Assembly: GCA_964636985.1 (NCBI GenBank)
Contig: CAZWSX010000019.1
Location: 62,001 to 126,000, forward strand
DNA length: 64,000 nt
Direction of reading: 5' to 3'
Source: CAZWSX01 sp964636985
GTDB taxonomy: Bacteria > Planctomycetota > Planctomycetia > Pirellulales > Pirellulaceae
The translations under genes and the position numbers were made by a program. A model generated the notes under the pieces. The model was given only the letters and a program-made list of their open reading frames with translations, was not told the origin of the DNA and did not search any database. This document shows, piece by piece, positions 7,884 through 15,309 of the stretch (positions are counted from its first letter, which is position 1; the number at the start of each line of letters is the position of its first letter).

Positions 7884-9035
7884 ATGACGCGGAATATGCG
7901 ATTCGCAGGAATACTATGCGTGACATGTCTGTTAAGCATGGTTTTACCTTACTCGTTGTGTTTCGCTGGCGGTGAAGGCGGCGTAGAGGTTGCGGCAGAC
8001 AGCGATGCGTCGTATCGCGACCAAGTCGCCAGCAGAATGCATAAGGCGGCTCTTGCTCCGTCGAGCGACTCGCCCTACTGCGGTGTCTATGCGATCGCAC
8101 GGGCGATCGAGATACAGGATGCCGACTTCGATTTTGCAGGCGCGATCGATCCTCGTTTTATAGGCTCGCAAGACGGTAGTTCCGCAAGTGAGCTTGAAAG
8201 TCTCGCTGCCGCAAATGGTTTCGATGCGTACTTGCGCAGTAACCTGGGAAAACTGGACTTGTTAGCTCTTAATGCTCCCGTTGTTGCCCATATGCGCGAT
8301 GAAAATGCGCCCACTAAGTACTCGCACTGGGTTTGTGCGTTGGGCATGGCCGACGGAGTTCATGTATTCGACGGACACGAATCCGAACGTGTAATCTCGT
8401 TTACGAGGTTTATGGCCAATTGGGATGGCCTTGGCATTGTGATAGCGCCTCGCAATCAGGTCATGCCTCGCACACTGTGGAGTCTCATGTGGTTTCGGGT
8501 GTCTGCGATATGCATTCTTGCTTACACGATGGTGCGCCTGTGCGCAAACATCCCGTCGCTGTGGCCCCGGACGGTACCCCTTCAAATGGCTGCTATCGTT
8601 GTCGTCGGTATAGTTGCGGCGTTTGGGGGCAATGTCGTTCTCGCCAGCATTGGCGAGTTTCCACGCGGAGCACTGATGGCGCAATCGGCGCATTGGAAAG
8701 GAGAAGAAAAGTCGGCCAGCCTAGATGACGCGATTGCCGCTGGGCAAGACGCTCACGCGGTAGTCGTAGATGCAACTAGCCGTGGCACGTATGCCCATGC
8801 ACACTTGCCGAACGCAGTCAATGTGCCGGTTTCGACGCCGTTTTACCAAATCGAAGATGCTTTTCGGGAAATTCCCTCCAACACCCGTATTGTTGTTTAT
8901 TGTTGGAGCGACAAGTGTCAATACGACTCTCAGGTCGCACAGAAACTTTTGAGGCTTGGATTCCAAGACGTCGCGATTTGCGATAGTGGAACGCAGGAGT
9001 ATTTGTCGTCGCTACGCAAAGATGAGGCGCCATAA
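7884..9035 (+). CDS. C39-type cysteine peptidase domain fused to a rhodanese domain (membrane protein)
   Basis: 383 aa with a signal/anchor at residues 6-28. Residues 55-190 match the papain-like C39 family used to cleave leader peptides: Cys66 in SPYCGVYAIARAI, His148 in YSHWVCALG and Asp163 in VFDGHES form the expected triad order. Two membrane helices follow (about 200-222 and 233-255). Residues about 277-378 are a rhodanese domain: VVVDATSRGTYAHAHLPNAV, then the active-site loop CWSDKC at 340-345. Rhodaneses transfer sulfane sulfur through a loop cysteine. AGGTGAG at 7874-7880 is a good Shine-Dalgarno. The GTG start of the MauE-like gene follows directly. The fused architecture suggests one membrane-bound unit that both cleaves and handles thiols; the substrate is unknown. 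Confidence 0.8.
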   Translation: MTRNMRFAGILCVTCLLSMVLPYSLCFAGGEGGVEVAADSDASYRDQVASRMHKAALAPSSDSPYCGVYAIARAIEIQDADFDFAGAIDPRFIGSQDGSSASELESLAAANGFDAYLRSNLGKLDLLALNAPVVAHMRDENAPTKYSHWVCALGMADGVHVFDGHESERVISFTRFMANWDGLGIVIAPRNQVMPRTLWSLMWFRVSAICILAYTMVRLCANIPSLWPRTVPLQMAAIVVVGIVAAFGGNVVLASIGEFPRGALMAQSAHWKGEEKSASLDDAIAAGQDAHAVVVDATSRGTYAHAHLPNAVNVPVSTPFYQIEDAFREIPSNTRIVVYCWSDKCQYDSQVAQKLLRLGFQDVAICDSGTQEYLSSLRKDEAP

Positions 9036-9503
9036 GTGAAAAACCCAAATGTGTCGTCTTTGGCCGGTACGCTTCTGGCATGCGCCGTTGCCGTGCCTTT
9101 GGCATACAGCGGTCTGGTACATGCGAATAACCCGTTTGCATTTGCATCAGGGATCGCTGCTTACGGACTTTTGCCAAGTTGGGCGATCACGGCCTTGGCA
9201 TTCTTTGCTCCGTACCTTTTTCTTGCGGTTGCCGGATCGCTCGTTTTCGAGAAGACTAGATACCCGGCCGCGATTTTTGCGATGTTGCTCTACGCTATAT
9301 TTCTAAGCTTCCAGGTAACGGCCATTATTTCGGATAAAAACATCGATTGCGGATGCTTCGGAAGTGGAGGGCATGTTGTTTCGGCGAAGACGGCAGCGAT
9401 TCCCGCAACGGCGTTTGTCTTGTCCTGCGTCTTGTATGCCGTTGAGACTTATGCGACCCGCAAAGTCAAAGAAAACGGCGATCGCGCGCTTGGGGCTGCC
9501 TGA
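9036..9503 (+). CDS. MauE/DoxX-like redox membrane protein
   Basis: 155 aa starting with GTG at 9036, immediately after the TAA of the C39/rhodanese gene (no gap), so translation is probably coupled. Four hydrophobic helices are visible (about 9-28, 47-70, 76-99 and 115-133). Before the last is DCGCFGSGG (residues 104-112), the Cys-x-Cys loop of MauE-type proteins. In methylamine-utilisation operons, MauE works with MauD in forming the disulfides of the small subunit of methylamine dehydrogenase. Here no mau genes are present; the nearest Cys-rich partner is the secreted protein at 6247-6585. A role in disulfide exchange across the membrane is inferred. Confidence 0.8.
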   Translation: MKNPNVSSLAGTLLACAVAVPLAYSGLVHANNPFAFASGIAAYGLLPSWAITALAFFAPYLFLAVAGSLVFEKTRYPAAIFAMLLYAIFLSFQVTAIISDKNIDCGCFGSGGHVVSAKTAAIPATAFVLSCVLYAVETYATRKVKENGDRALGAA

Positions 9504-9751
9504 TCAATTTCAGGCGAGGATCCCAGAGCGACTTGGATGGTCGAGGATATCGTTCGCTTCTTGCCGAAATGCTCGACTAATTTCGAAACGAGAATTGACC
9601 GTGCCGTGCTGTCGGCAAACCTAACTTCTCAGAATTGCCTCTTCGCGGTACATTAACGGTTTGGCGCTTGCAGGAGACCAAGTGGGGCAGATGCTCCCCT
9701 TCGCCAGTCTCGTCTCCTCGCGCGGCTTTTCCCCGATGAAAGCACCGTACA
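9504..9751. other. intergenic region
   Basis: No gene of support. A possible weak hairpin lies at 9679-9700 (AAGTGGGGCA and TGCTCCCCTT with a GA centre), close to the start of the next gene. Base composition rises from AT-rich to GC-rich across this gap, marking the right edge of the 5.0-9.5 kb block. Confidence 0.4.
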
Positions 9752-10084
9752 ATGGCACGTAAAGTAATGAACCGTAAGGCTTTGCGCGAGGAAGCCGACG
9801 CCGCCGAGAAGATCGAAAAAGCAGCCAAGACGAGCAAGAGCAAGGACGATAAACCCGCCAAAGAGAAAGCCGCCCCTAAGAAGAAGGGCAAAAAAGACGC
9901 GGAAGCGATTCGCGTGAAACTCTTCTGGGGCGTCTTCAATCAAAACATGAAGCGGATCGCCCTCTTCGAGTACAGTCAAAAGAAGCAGGCCGACGCCAAA
10001 GCCGCCGAACTCTCGGCGGGGGCCAACAAGTCGCAGCACTTTGTTCAACGGGTGAAGGAAGAAGTTGCGGCCAAGATCGACTAG
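9752..10084 (+). CDS. conserved small basic protein, unknown function
   Basis: 110 aa. Residues 1-50 are a low-complexity Lys/Ala/Glu/Asp tract (KAAKTSKSKDDKPAKEKAAP), likely disordered and nucleic-acid or anion binding. Residues 51-110 have an ordered look: IRVKLFWGVFNQNMKRIALF followed by a charged helix ending FVQRVKEEVAAKID. I believe this pattern recurs in planctomycete genomes, but I cannot name the family. No signal peptide or membrane segment. It precedes hisI by 27 bp in the same direction. Confidence 0.7.
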   Translation: MARKVMNRKALREEADAAEKIEKAAKTSKSKDDKPAKEKAAPKKKGKKDAEAIRVKLFWGVFNQNMKRIALFEYSQKKQADAKAAELSAGANKSQHFVQRVKEEVAAKID

Positions 10085-10111
10085 GCACCGTACCCAAAGC
10101 ACCGCTCGCCC

Positions 10112-10516
10112 ATGTCTACCCAATCGCCAAGCGGAACCGAATCGCTTGGTCCCGATTTCTCCAACGGAAAGCTGGTGGCCGCGATCGCCCAAGACGCCGA
10201 ATCAGGCGAAGTTCTGATGCTGGCATGGATGAACGAGGATGCGTATCGCGAAACGCTGGCGACTTCTCAGGCGACCTACTACAGTCGCAGCCGCGGCCGG
10301 CTCTGGCGAAAGGGAGAAGAAAGCGGGCACGTTCAGCGTGTCCGCGAAGTCCGATTCGATTGCGACGGCGATGCTATTTTGCTGCTCGTTGACCAAACAG
10401 GCCCGGCCTGCCACGAGGGGTACCGCTCGTGCTTTTTCCGCCGCGTCGACAGTCAGGGCGTGACGGTTATCGCCGAACGCATGCGCGATCCCAGCGAAAT
10501 CTACCGCAAGCCGTAG
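10112..10516 (+). CDS. hisI: phosphoribosyl-AMP cyclohydrolase
   Basis: 134 aa, the normal size of stand-alone HisI. It opens the adenine ring of phosphoribosyl-AMP, the third step of histidine biosynthesis, in the cytoplasm. Family landmarks are complete: LMLAWMNEDAY (36-45), the SRSRGRLWRKGE loop (58-69), DCDGD (83-87), the Mg site, and the zinc-binding Cys100-His101 and Cys107 (GPACHEGYRSCFFR). No HisE domain is fused, so phosphoribosyl-ATP pyrophosphatase must be encoded elsewhere. No other his gene is in the window. It follows the small basic protein by 27 bp and ends at a hairpin. Confidence 0.97.
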   Translation: MSTQSPSGTESLGPDFSNGKLVAAIAQDAESGEVLMLAWMNEDAYRETLATSQATYYSRSRGRLWRKGEESGHVQRVREVRFDCDGDAILLLVDQTGPACHEGYRSCFFRRVDSQGVTVIAERMRDPSEIYRKP

Positions 10517-10566
10517 CGGGCGAAAAAAGTAGGACAGACAATCCTGTCCGTCCGAAGTTGGCCCGC
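10516..10566 (+). terminator. nested inverted repeats after hisI
   Basis: Outer arms GCGGGC (10516-10521) and GCCCGC (10561-10566) enclose a second hairpin GGACAG/CTGTCC (10532-10537 and 10544-10549). It starts at the hisI stop codon. There is no strong T-run, so a factor-dependent or structural terminator is more likely than a classical intrinsic one. Confidence 0.45.
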
Positions 10567-10631
10567 TCTAGCACGAAATCAATTGAGCAGCAGTAGAACT
10601 CCCGCCTTGGTGTCTTCGGCGGTTTTTGAAG

Positions 10632-11417
10632 CTAGACGGTCAGTTCGGCTCGAACGGCTGCCACCGTCGCGCCATCCACGTGCTTCGTCCCTTGCGACTC
10701 GGCGGCTAGCAGCACCAGCCGAACCAGCTGGCGAACTTTCCGCGAGATTCCGCCCGAGGCCCGCTGCAAACTTGCAATCGCGTCGGGCGTGAAGAATTTG
10801 TCGATGTTCTTCGTGTGGGGCAGTGCAGCGGCCAGGAATTCGCGGATTTCGTCGTCGCTCCAGCGCTCGAGGTCGATCCGCAAGTCGATCCGTTCGCGAA
10901 TCCGATCGTCAATTTGCTCGAGATGGCCATCATGCGCCGTCAAAACGAATTGAATTCTGGCCGCCAGGGCCACGGGCAAGCTGGAAAGCCGCATGACCGT
11001 TTCTTGCACGTCGATCGGGGCGAAATCGATGTTGTCGACCATCACCACCGGGCAAATGCGGGAGTACCAAAACTCGTGCAGCCGCTGCTCGATCGCGGCC
11101 CAGTGAGTGAGTAGGTCGGAGGACGGCTGGCAATCGATTTTCCAGCTTTCCGCCAACGCTGCCAAAAACTGCACCGGCGACACCATCGAGGCATCGACGA
11201 TCGCCCCCGAGTAGTTTTGCAAGACGAGCCGCCGGTTGAAAGCCCGCAGGGTCGACGAACGGCCGGACCCACCGGTTCCCAGCAGCATCGCGAAGTTCCA
11301 TTGCTGCCGCGTAAAGTACTCCAACCGTGCTAGCGCTTCCGCATGGGTGGCGCTGATGTAGAAGAAATCACGATCGCACAGTCGGCCCAATTGCGGTGCA
11401 GCGGTTTCAGGATTCAT
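10632..11417 (-). CDS. ExeA/GspA-like AAA ATPase
   Basis: 261 aa. The start ATHAEALARLEYFTRQQ followed by the P-loop and FN-RR matches the ExeA family, in which the ATP-binding domain assists placement of secretion channels across peptidoglycan; TniB-type ATPases are related. The P-loop is LLGTGGSGRSSTL with Arg53 where Lys is expected, and the Walker B strand reads VVMVDNID (124-131), with Asn instead of Glu. A sensor-like FVLTAHDG (158-164) and a C-terminal lid helix (ISRKVRQLVRLVLLAAE) are intact. It probably binds nucleotide weakly or not at all. It is convergent with hisI, and its ATG at 11417 is close to no other gene. The cytoplasmic location is inferred from the absence of a signal. 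Confidence 0.7.
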   Translation of the reverse strand: MNPETAAPQLGRLCDRDFFYISATHAEALARLEYFTRQQWNFAMLLGTGGSGRSSTLRAFNRRLVLQNYSGAIVDASMVSPVQFLAALAESWKIDCQPSSDLLTHWAAIEQRLHEFWYSRICPVVMVDNIDFAPIDVQETVMRLSSLPVALAARIQFVLTAHDGHLEQIDDRIRERIDLRIDLERWSDDEIREFLAAALPHTKNIDKFFTPDAIASLQRASGGISRKVRQLVRLVLLAAESQGTKHVDGATVAAVRAELTV

Positions 11418-11654
11418 CTGACGAGATCCAGCTTTCGTTTCCGTGACTTTGACTGTCTATCTCATCGGCAAAGTCGTCAAGGCTTCTTCAATCGTTAACC
11501 TCAATGCATACAGCCAGTTGTCCTGCTTTTTGACTTTTGGCTCTTGTGAGGTAGGTTTCGGAGGCCGTTGCTTGCATCGCAGTCTTTGCCTGCCGGCCGA
11601 TAGCGCTTCTCAATTGGAAACGCCTTTGGCGTTTTACGGCGCGAGGAAAAAGCG

Positions 11655-11906
11655 ATGGCTCCCACCTTTGTCGATCACCAGCTTCCGCCCGACTCGAGCC
11701 GTGAGTTCGTCGATCGTCGCGGGAACAGTGGGCAGCCAAGCACCGGCGTGGAACGGCGCCAATTCGCCAATAGCCACGAAGAACTGACGCCGGACGCACG
11801 CGAACTGGCGCGAGCGATCGACGAGTACAAACTCGTTCATCGCCGCCGGTTTATCACGTTCGAAGAGATGCTCGCGGTGATCAAGTCGCTCGGCTATCAC
11901 AAATAA
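11655..11906 (+). CDS. conserved small protein, unknown function
   Basis: 83 aa. The C-terminal half is ordered and probably conserved: DARELARAIDEYKLVHRRRF (49-68) followed by ITFEEMLAVIKSLGYHK. The first 40 residues are polar and Pro/Ser-rich, likely flexible. I recall related planctomycete proteins with the same RRRFI-T-EEML-VIKSLGY core, but no function is known. No signal or membrane helix. It stands alone between the ExeA-like gene and the FHA-kinase, both on the minus strand. Confidence 0.6.
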   Translation: MAPTFVDHQLPPDSSREFVDRRGNSGQPSTGVERRQFANSHEELTPDARELARAIDEYKLVHRRRFITFEEMLAVIKSLGYHK

Positions 11907-11963
11907 GCCGCCGGCCGACACCCATCCAGCGCCCAAGCGGCGGGGCCTGTCGCCAAGCTGTTC

Positions 11964-13811
11964 TTAGCGAATGAACTTGGCGACTTCTTTGCGAAAGACG
12001 TTGACGTCGCTCAGGCGGCGGGTGGGAAAACGCTGAATCGCGGCGTGGATGATGTTGCCCAACTCGACGGGAATCTCCGCTTTTCGCTGGTGGATTGAAA
12101 TCGCATCGTCGCGCTTGATCTTGGTGACCGATTGGTCAAACGACATCGAATCGAAGTCGTGGATGTACTTCCCTGTAAGCATGTAATACATCGAGGCCCC
12201 CACGCTGAAGATGTCGGCCGAGATGCTGTGGTCGCGGAAGTTATTGACGAACTCCGGAGCGGTGAAGCGGATCGAGCTTTCCAAGTCGATTTTCTGTTTC
12301 ACCGTGGCCAATGTCGAATTGTTGTAGATCAACTGGAGGCCAAAATCGGTCAGCATGCAGACTTCCCGCGAACCTTGGTTGGTGATCAACAAATTCGAAG
12401 GCTTGATATCGCGGTGCGAGATGCCGGATTCGCGGGCGTAGTCGAGGGCCAGCAGTACCCCGTAGAAGAGCTTGCAGCAGTGCCCCACCGACAAGGTCCC
12501 CTTCTCGCGCATCCACGTCTGGCAGTCTTTCCCTTCATGGAAATCGCTGACGATGTAAACGCAGCCGGGCCCGCGTTCGACGTCGCGATAGCGGACGATG
12601 TTGGAATGTTGGATGTCCAAGAGCGATTGGGCGTCGAGGACGAACTTCGCCATCGCCGGATGATTGGCTTCCGCTTCCTTCGCCGGACGAATAATCTTGA
12701 CGGCGCAAACCATCCCGTCGCGATCGCGCGTGGCCTTGTAGGTCGCGCCGATCATTCCCTTGCCAAGCTGTGCTTCGATCTTGAAATCCGGTAGCTGCGG
12801 GAACGCCTCCACGGCGGCCGCGGGGATGTCTCCCTCGACCGACTCGCTTGTCTCAAAGTCGATATCGAACTGGAAGCCTTCTTCGTCGGCTGACCGTTTG
12901 CCAACTCCGGAACCAGGCGGCGGCGCTTCGTCCCAGTGGAGCGGTTTATCGGCTTCGGGGGCCTCGAATTCGTCCAACGTAAAGTCGGGTTCGTTGCCTG
13001 TCGTAATCACGGCCGGCCTGCTCGCGGAAACCGGCGCTGGAGATGCCGTGGCGGCAGGCGGCGACACGGTGATCAGCGGTTCCGCCGATCGCGCGGGGAC
13101 GGGGCGCGACGCAGGATTTGGGAGTTGGACCGTCTTGCTGGCGTCCACCTGGCTCCGCTCCAGTCCGTGTGCCGGATGGACCGAAATTTCGGCGCTCGAC
13201 TCCGAAATCAGCGGGTCATCGCGCAATGCCTCCATCGGATCAAATGCCGGTTGAGGTGTGGAGGAAGACCTCTTGGCCGCCATCGGTGCCGCGGGCACCT
13301 CCTCATGGGACTCGCTCTTCCGCGATTTCTTACGGGCAGAACGGCTTTCGCCGGAGCGGGATTTTCCTCGACTGCGGCGTTTTTGTTCGCGTTCGCGATC
13401 GAGTTGGTGGAAAGCAACCGATTCACTTCCGCTGTCGTAGGGAGAAAACGGGCTTCCGATGAAGCGAACCTTGAACACTACAGGGCCGGCTTGAAGGACG
13501 TCGCTCGCAGTCAGTTCCGAATGCCAAACTTGCTGCTTGTTGACGACGATGCCGTTGCGGCTCCCCAAGTCGATGACCCTTAGGACGCCATCGTCAGGGC
13601 GAAACTCGATCACGAAATGGAGCCGGGAGCAACGTTTGTCGTTGGCAGGGAGCTGAAAGTGGGCGGAACTCGATCGCCCGATGACGAGGGTGGTCCGCTG
13701 CGTGAGGGTAATCCTTTCCCCCTTAGTGGGGCCGGCGACCACGACGAATTGAACGCAATTCTCAGGGGGAGGCGCATGGGGGGGAGTATCGTTCGGTCGC
13801 TCTTCGGCCAT
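11964..13811 (-). CDS. FHA domain-containing serine/threonine protein kinase
   Basis: 615 aa from the ATG at 13811, preceded by GGAAGGA nine bases upstream; an upstream in-frame ATG at 13829 is possible. Residues about 20-115 form an FHA (phosphothreonine-binding) domain with GRSSSAHFQL, SRLHF and SRNGIVVN. Residues about 150-330 are a charged, Ser/Pro-rich linker with a basic block (KRRSRGKSRSGESRS). Residues 342-615 are a Hanks-type kinase: glycine loop LGKGMIGATY, Lys372, HRDIKPSN (Asp468) and DFG at 489. The third Gly of the loop is missing (GKGMIG), but catalytic residues are intact, so it is probably active. No transmembrane helix is seen, so it is cytoplasmic. It may act with the PP2C at 35,215, but this is speculation. 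Confidence 0.93.
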   Translation of the reverse strand: MAEERPNDTPPHAPPPENCVQFVVVAGPTKGERITLTQRTTLVIGRSSSAHFQLPANDKRCSRLHFVIEFRPDDGVLRVIDLGSRNGIVVNKQQVWHSELTASDVLQAGPVVFKVRFIGSPFSPYDSGSESVAFHQLDREREQKRRSRGKSRSGESRSARKKSRKSESHEEVPAAPMAAKRSSSTPQPAFDPMEALRDDPLISESSAEISVHPAHGLERSQVDASKTVQLPNPASRPVPARSAEPLITVSPPAATASPAPVSASRPAVITTGNEPDFTLDEFEAPEADKPLHWDEAPPPGSGVGKRSADEEGFQFDIDFETSESVEGDIPAAAVEAFPQLPDFKIEAQLGKGMIGATYKATRDRDGMVCAVKIIRPAKEAEANHPAMAKFVLDAQSLLDIQHSNIVRYRDVERGPGCVYIVSDFHEGKDCQTWMREKGTLSVGHCCKLFYGVLLALDYARESGISHRDIKPSNLLITNQGSREVCMLTDFGLQLIYNNSTLATVKQKIDLESSIRFTAPEFVNNFRDHSISADIFSVGASMYYMLTGKYIHDFDSMSFDQSVTKIKRDDAISIHQRKAEIPVELGNIIHAAIQRFPTRRLSDVNVFRKEVAKFIR

Positions 13812-13981
13812 GCGGCAAATTCCTTCCATTGAGAAGCCGCGTATTCTAAATCGGTATCCGCGACAAAAGGTTAACAACCGGCTAGCAGATTGTTAAGAAA
13901 CGCAAACTCAGGGCAAACGGCCAACCGCTTGCTGGCGATTTGCAACAATCCGGCTATTTTCCGGATTTCCGCTGACGTGCT

Positions 13982-14245
13982 TTATTTGCCTTGTTGCTCG
14001 TACTTAGCCCGGAGCTTTTCGATTCCGGCTCGGTTCCGAACCTTCTTCGTGGTCACCCCGCCGTAGTTGATTTTCAGGCTACCCGGTTTGGAGGTCCGCT
14101 CCTGGGCCGATTTGATCAGGAACTCGCCGCCGTAGCGGGTGATCTCCCGGCCATGTTTTCCGCAGAGTTGCGTGTCTGGCAGGTGCTCTGCACGCTCCGC
14201 TTCGATCTCTTCTTTGCAGATTTCGCAAAATCGCATTTGCTTCAT
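13982..14245 (-). CDS. DksA/TraR-type zinc-finger protein (small)
   Basis: 87 aa from the ATG at 14245, with AAAGGGGG immediately upstream; an ORF extends upstream to 14305 through a terminator-like hairpin and is less likely. The N-terminus has C7-x2-C10 and, after EEIEAERAEHLPDTQLC, C28 and His31, which resembles the zinc finger of DksA/TraR (CEICGEEIPEERL...TRLC). The coiled-coil helices of full DksA are absent, so it is a zinc-finger-only relative; binding to RNA polymerase is possible but not shown. The C-terminal part (VTTKKVRNRAGIEKLRAKYE) is basic. Its 5' leader contains a strong hairpin with a T-run (14294-14328). Confidence 0.7.
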   Translation of the reverse strand: MKQMRFCEICKEEIEAERAEHLPDTQLCGKHGREITRYGGEFLIKSAQERTSKPGSLKINYGGVTTKKVRNRAGIEKLRAKYEQQGK

Positions 14246-14293
14246 GCCCCCCTTTTGTGAAAGAACGACAGGCGAAAGGAACCAGTGAGCGCG

Positions 14294-14328
14294 TAAAAAA
14301 ACCACCGGTCTGGGACGCGGTGGTGTTT
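14294..14328 (-). terminator. intrinsic terminator-like hairpin in the leader of the zinc-finger gene
   Basis: On the minus strand ACCACCG (14301-14307 on plus) pairs with CGGTGGT (14318-14324) around a 10-base loop, followed by seven T residues. It is 50 bases upstream of the zinc-finger ATG and no minus-strand gene ends nearby, so it may be an attenuator rather than a terminator of an upstream gene. A T-rich tract also follows on the plus strand. Confidence 0.6.
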
Positions 14329-14335
14329 ATGTTTT

Positions 14336-14350
14336 TTGCGACTGTCGCAA
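14336..14350. promoter_or_regulatory. perfect 15-bp palindrome between divergent genes
   Basis: TTGCGAC-T-GTCGCAA lies between the zinc-finger gene (minus) and the metallophosphoesterase (plus). Its symmetry and position suit an operator for a dimeric repressor. I do not recognise the regulator. Confidence 0.4.
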
Positions 14351-14462
14351 GTAGTATCTCCATCCAACCGAGAGAATCAAGACCCCAATCATGTATTCGC
14401 TATTGCGGGCCGTCTCTTTACGACCTGGCGAACCTGTCACTCCTTCTACTTGTCACGTCAGA

Positions 14463-15299
14463 ATGCGAATCCTTAAGTTTGATGCCGATCCTCTGGTGAA
14501 TGTTCCCTTTCTCAATGCCGGAAAATCGGCGGGAGCGTTCTACAAGGATCGGCTTCCAATCCATATTGCCATTGTCGATCAGCTTCCGGAGGGGACGCAG
14601 GCAATCATTGCCACGGCCGATCTCCAGGGGCGCGAATTGCTACGGCAGCATCCAGCTCGCCCGCCGCAATTGCTGGGTGAGGTATTGCCGAGGCAATTAG
14701 TTGATGAAATTCTCCCAGCGTTAAAGCCGATCGCCGGAACGATCGATCCGCGTTCGACCGGCGTGCTCCTGGCAGGCGACTTTTACACCGTGCCAGCCCT
14801 CGACAAACGGGGTGGGACGGGCGATGTCACTTCGGTCTGGCGAGCGTTCGCAGACGAGTTTCTGTGGGTCGCTGGCGTTGCGGGGAATCACGATTTGTTC
14901 GAAGGAGGCGCTCGCCATCCACGGCAATTGCACCGGCGAGCGTTTTACCTCGACGAGCACGTGCGTGACGTTGGAAATCTGAAGGTTGCTGGCCTTGGCG
15001 GTATCGTTGGCAATCCCGATCGGCCTCATCGCCGCACCGAGGAGGACTATCTTTTCGCGCTGGAATGCTTGATCGATCAAAAGCCCGACGTGATCATCAC
15101 GCACGATGGCCCGGAAGGAATGACGCCAGGGCAACGCGGCTCGGCGCGCGTGCGGGAATTGCTGGAAGTGTCGCCTGTTCCACTGCTAGTTCGGGGACAT
15201 GCCCATTGGGACGAACCCTCCTGCGACATTCCAGGCGGAGCACAGATACTCAACGTCGACGCTCGCGTCGTGATTCTGATTCAGGGCGATGCGGGTTAG
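14463..15299 (+). CDS. metallophosphoesterase family protein
   Basis: 278 aa from the ATG at 14463; the reading frame is open further upstream to 14391 but only this start gives a sensible N-terminus. The calcineurin-like motifs are in order: ATADLQG (51-56, Asp53), GD at 105-106, GNHD (141-144), THDGP (213-217, His214) and RGHAHWDEP (244-252, His246/His248). The first motif has Gln in place of the usual His, which could change metal choice or weaken one metal site. The family hydrolyses phosphoesters with a di-metal centre; the substrate here is unknown. No signal peptide or membrane helix. It converges with the beta-helix gene, ending 11 bp before its stop. Confidence 0.85.
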   Translation: MRILKFDADPLVNVPFLNAGKSAGAFYKDRLPIHIAIVDQLPEGTQAIIATADLQGRELLRQHPARPPQLLGEVLPRQLVDEILPALKPIAGTIDPRSTGVLLAGDFYTVPALDKRGGTGDVTSVWRAFADEFLWVAGVAGNHDLFEGGARHPRQLHRRAFYLDEHVRDVGNLKVAGLGGIVGNPDRPHRRTEEDYLFALECLIDQKPDVIITHDGPEGMTPGQRGSARVRELLEVSPVPLLVRGHAHWDEPSCDIPGGAQILNVDARVVILIQGDAG

Positions 15300-15309
15300 G
15301 CAACTCTAA

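Noticed and set aside
11964..13811. FHA kinase and PP2C (35215) as one signalling pair
   Set aside because: They are 21 kb apart with nothing linking them but general biochemistry.
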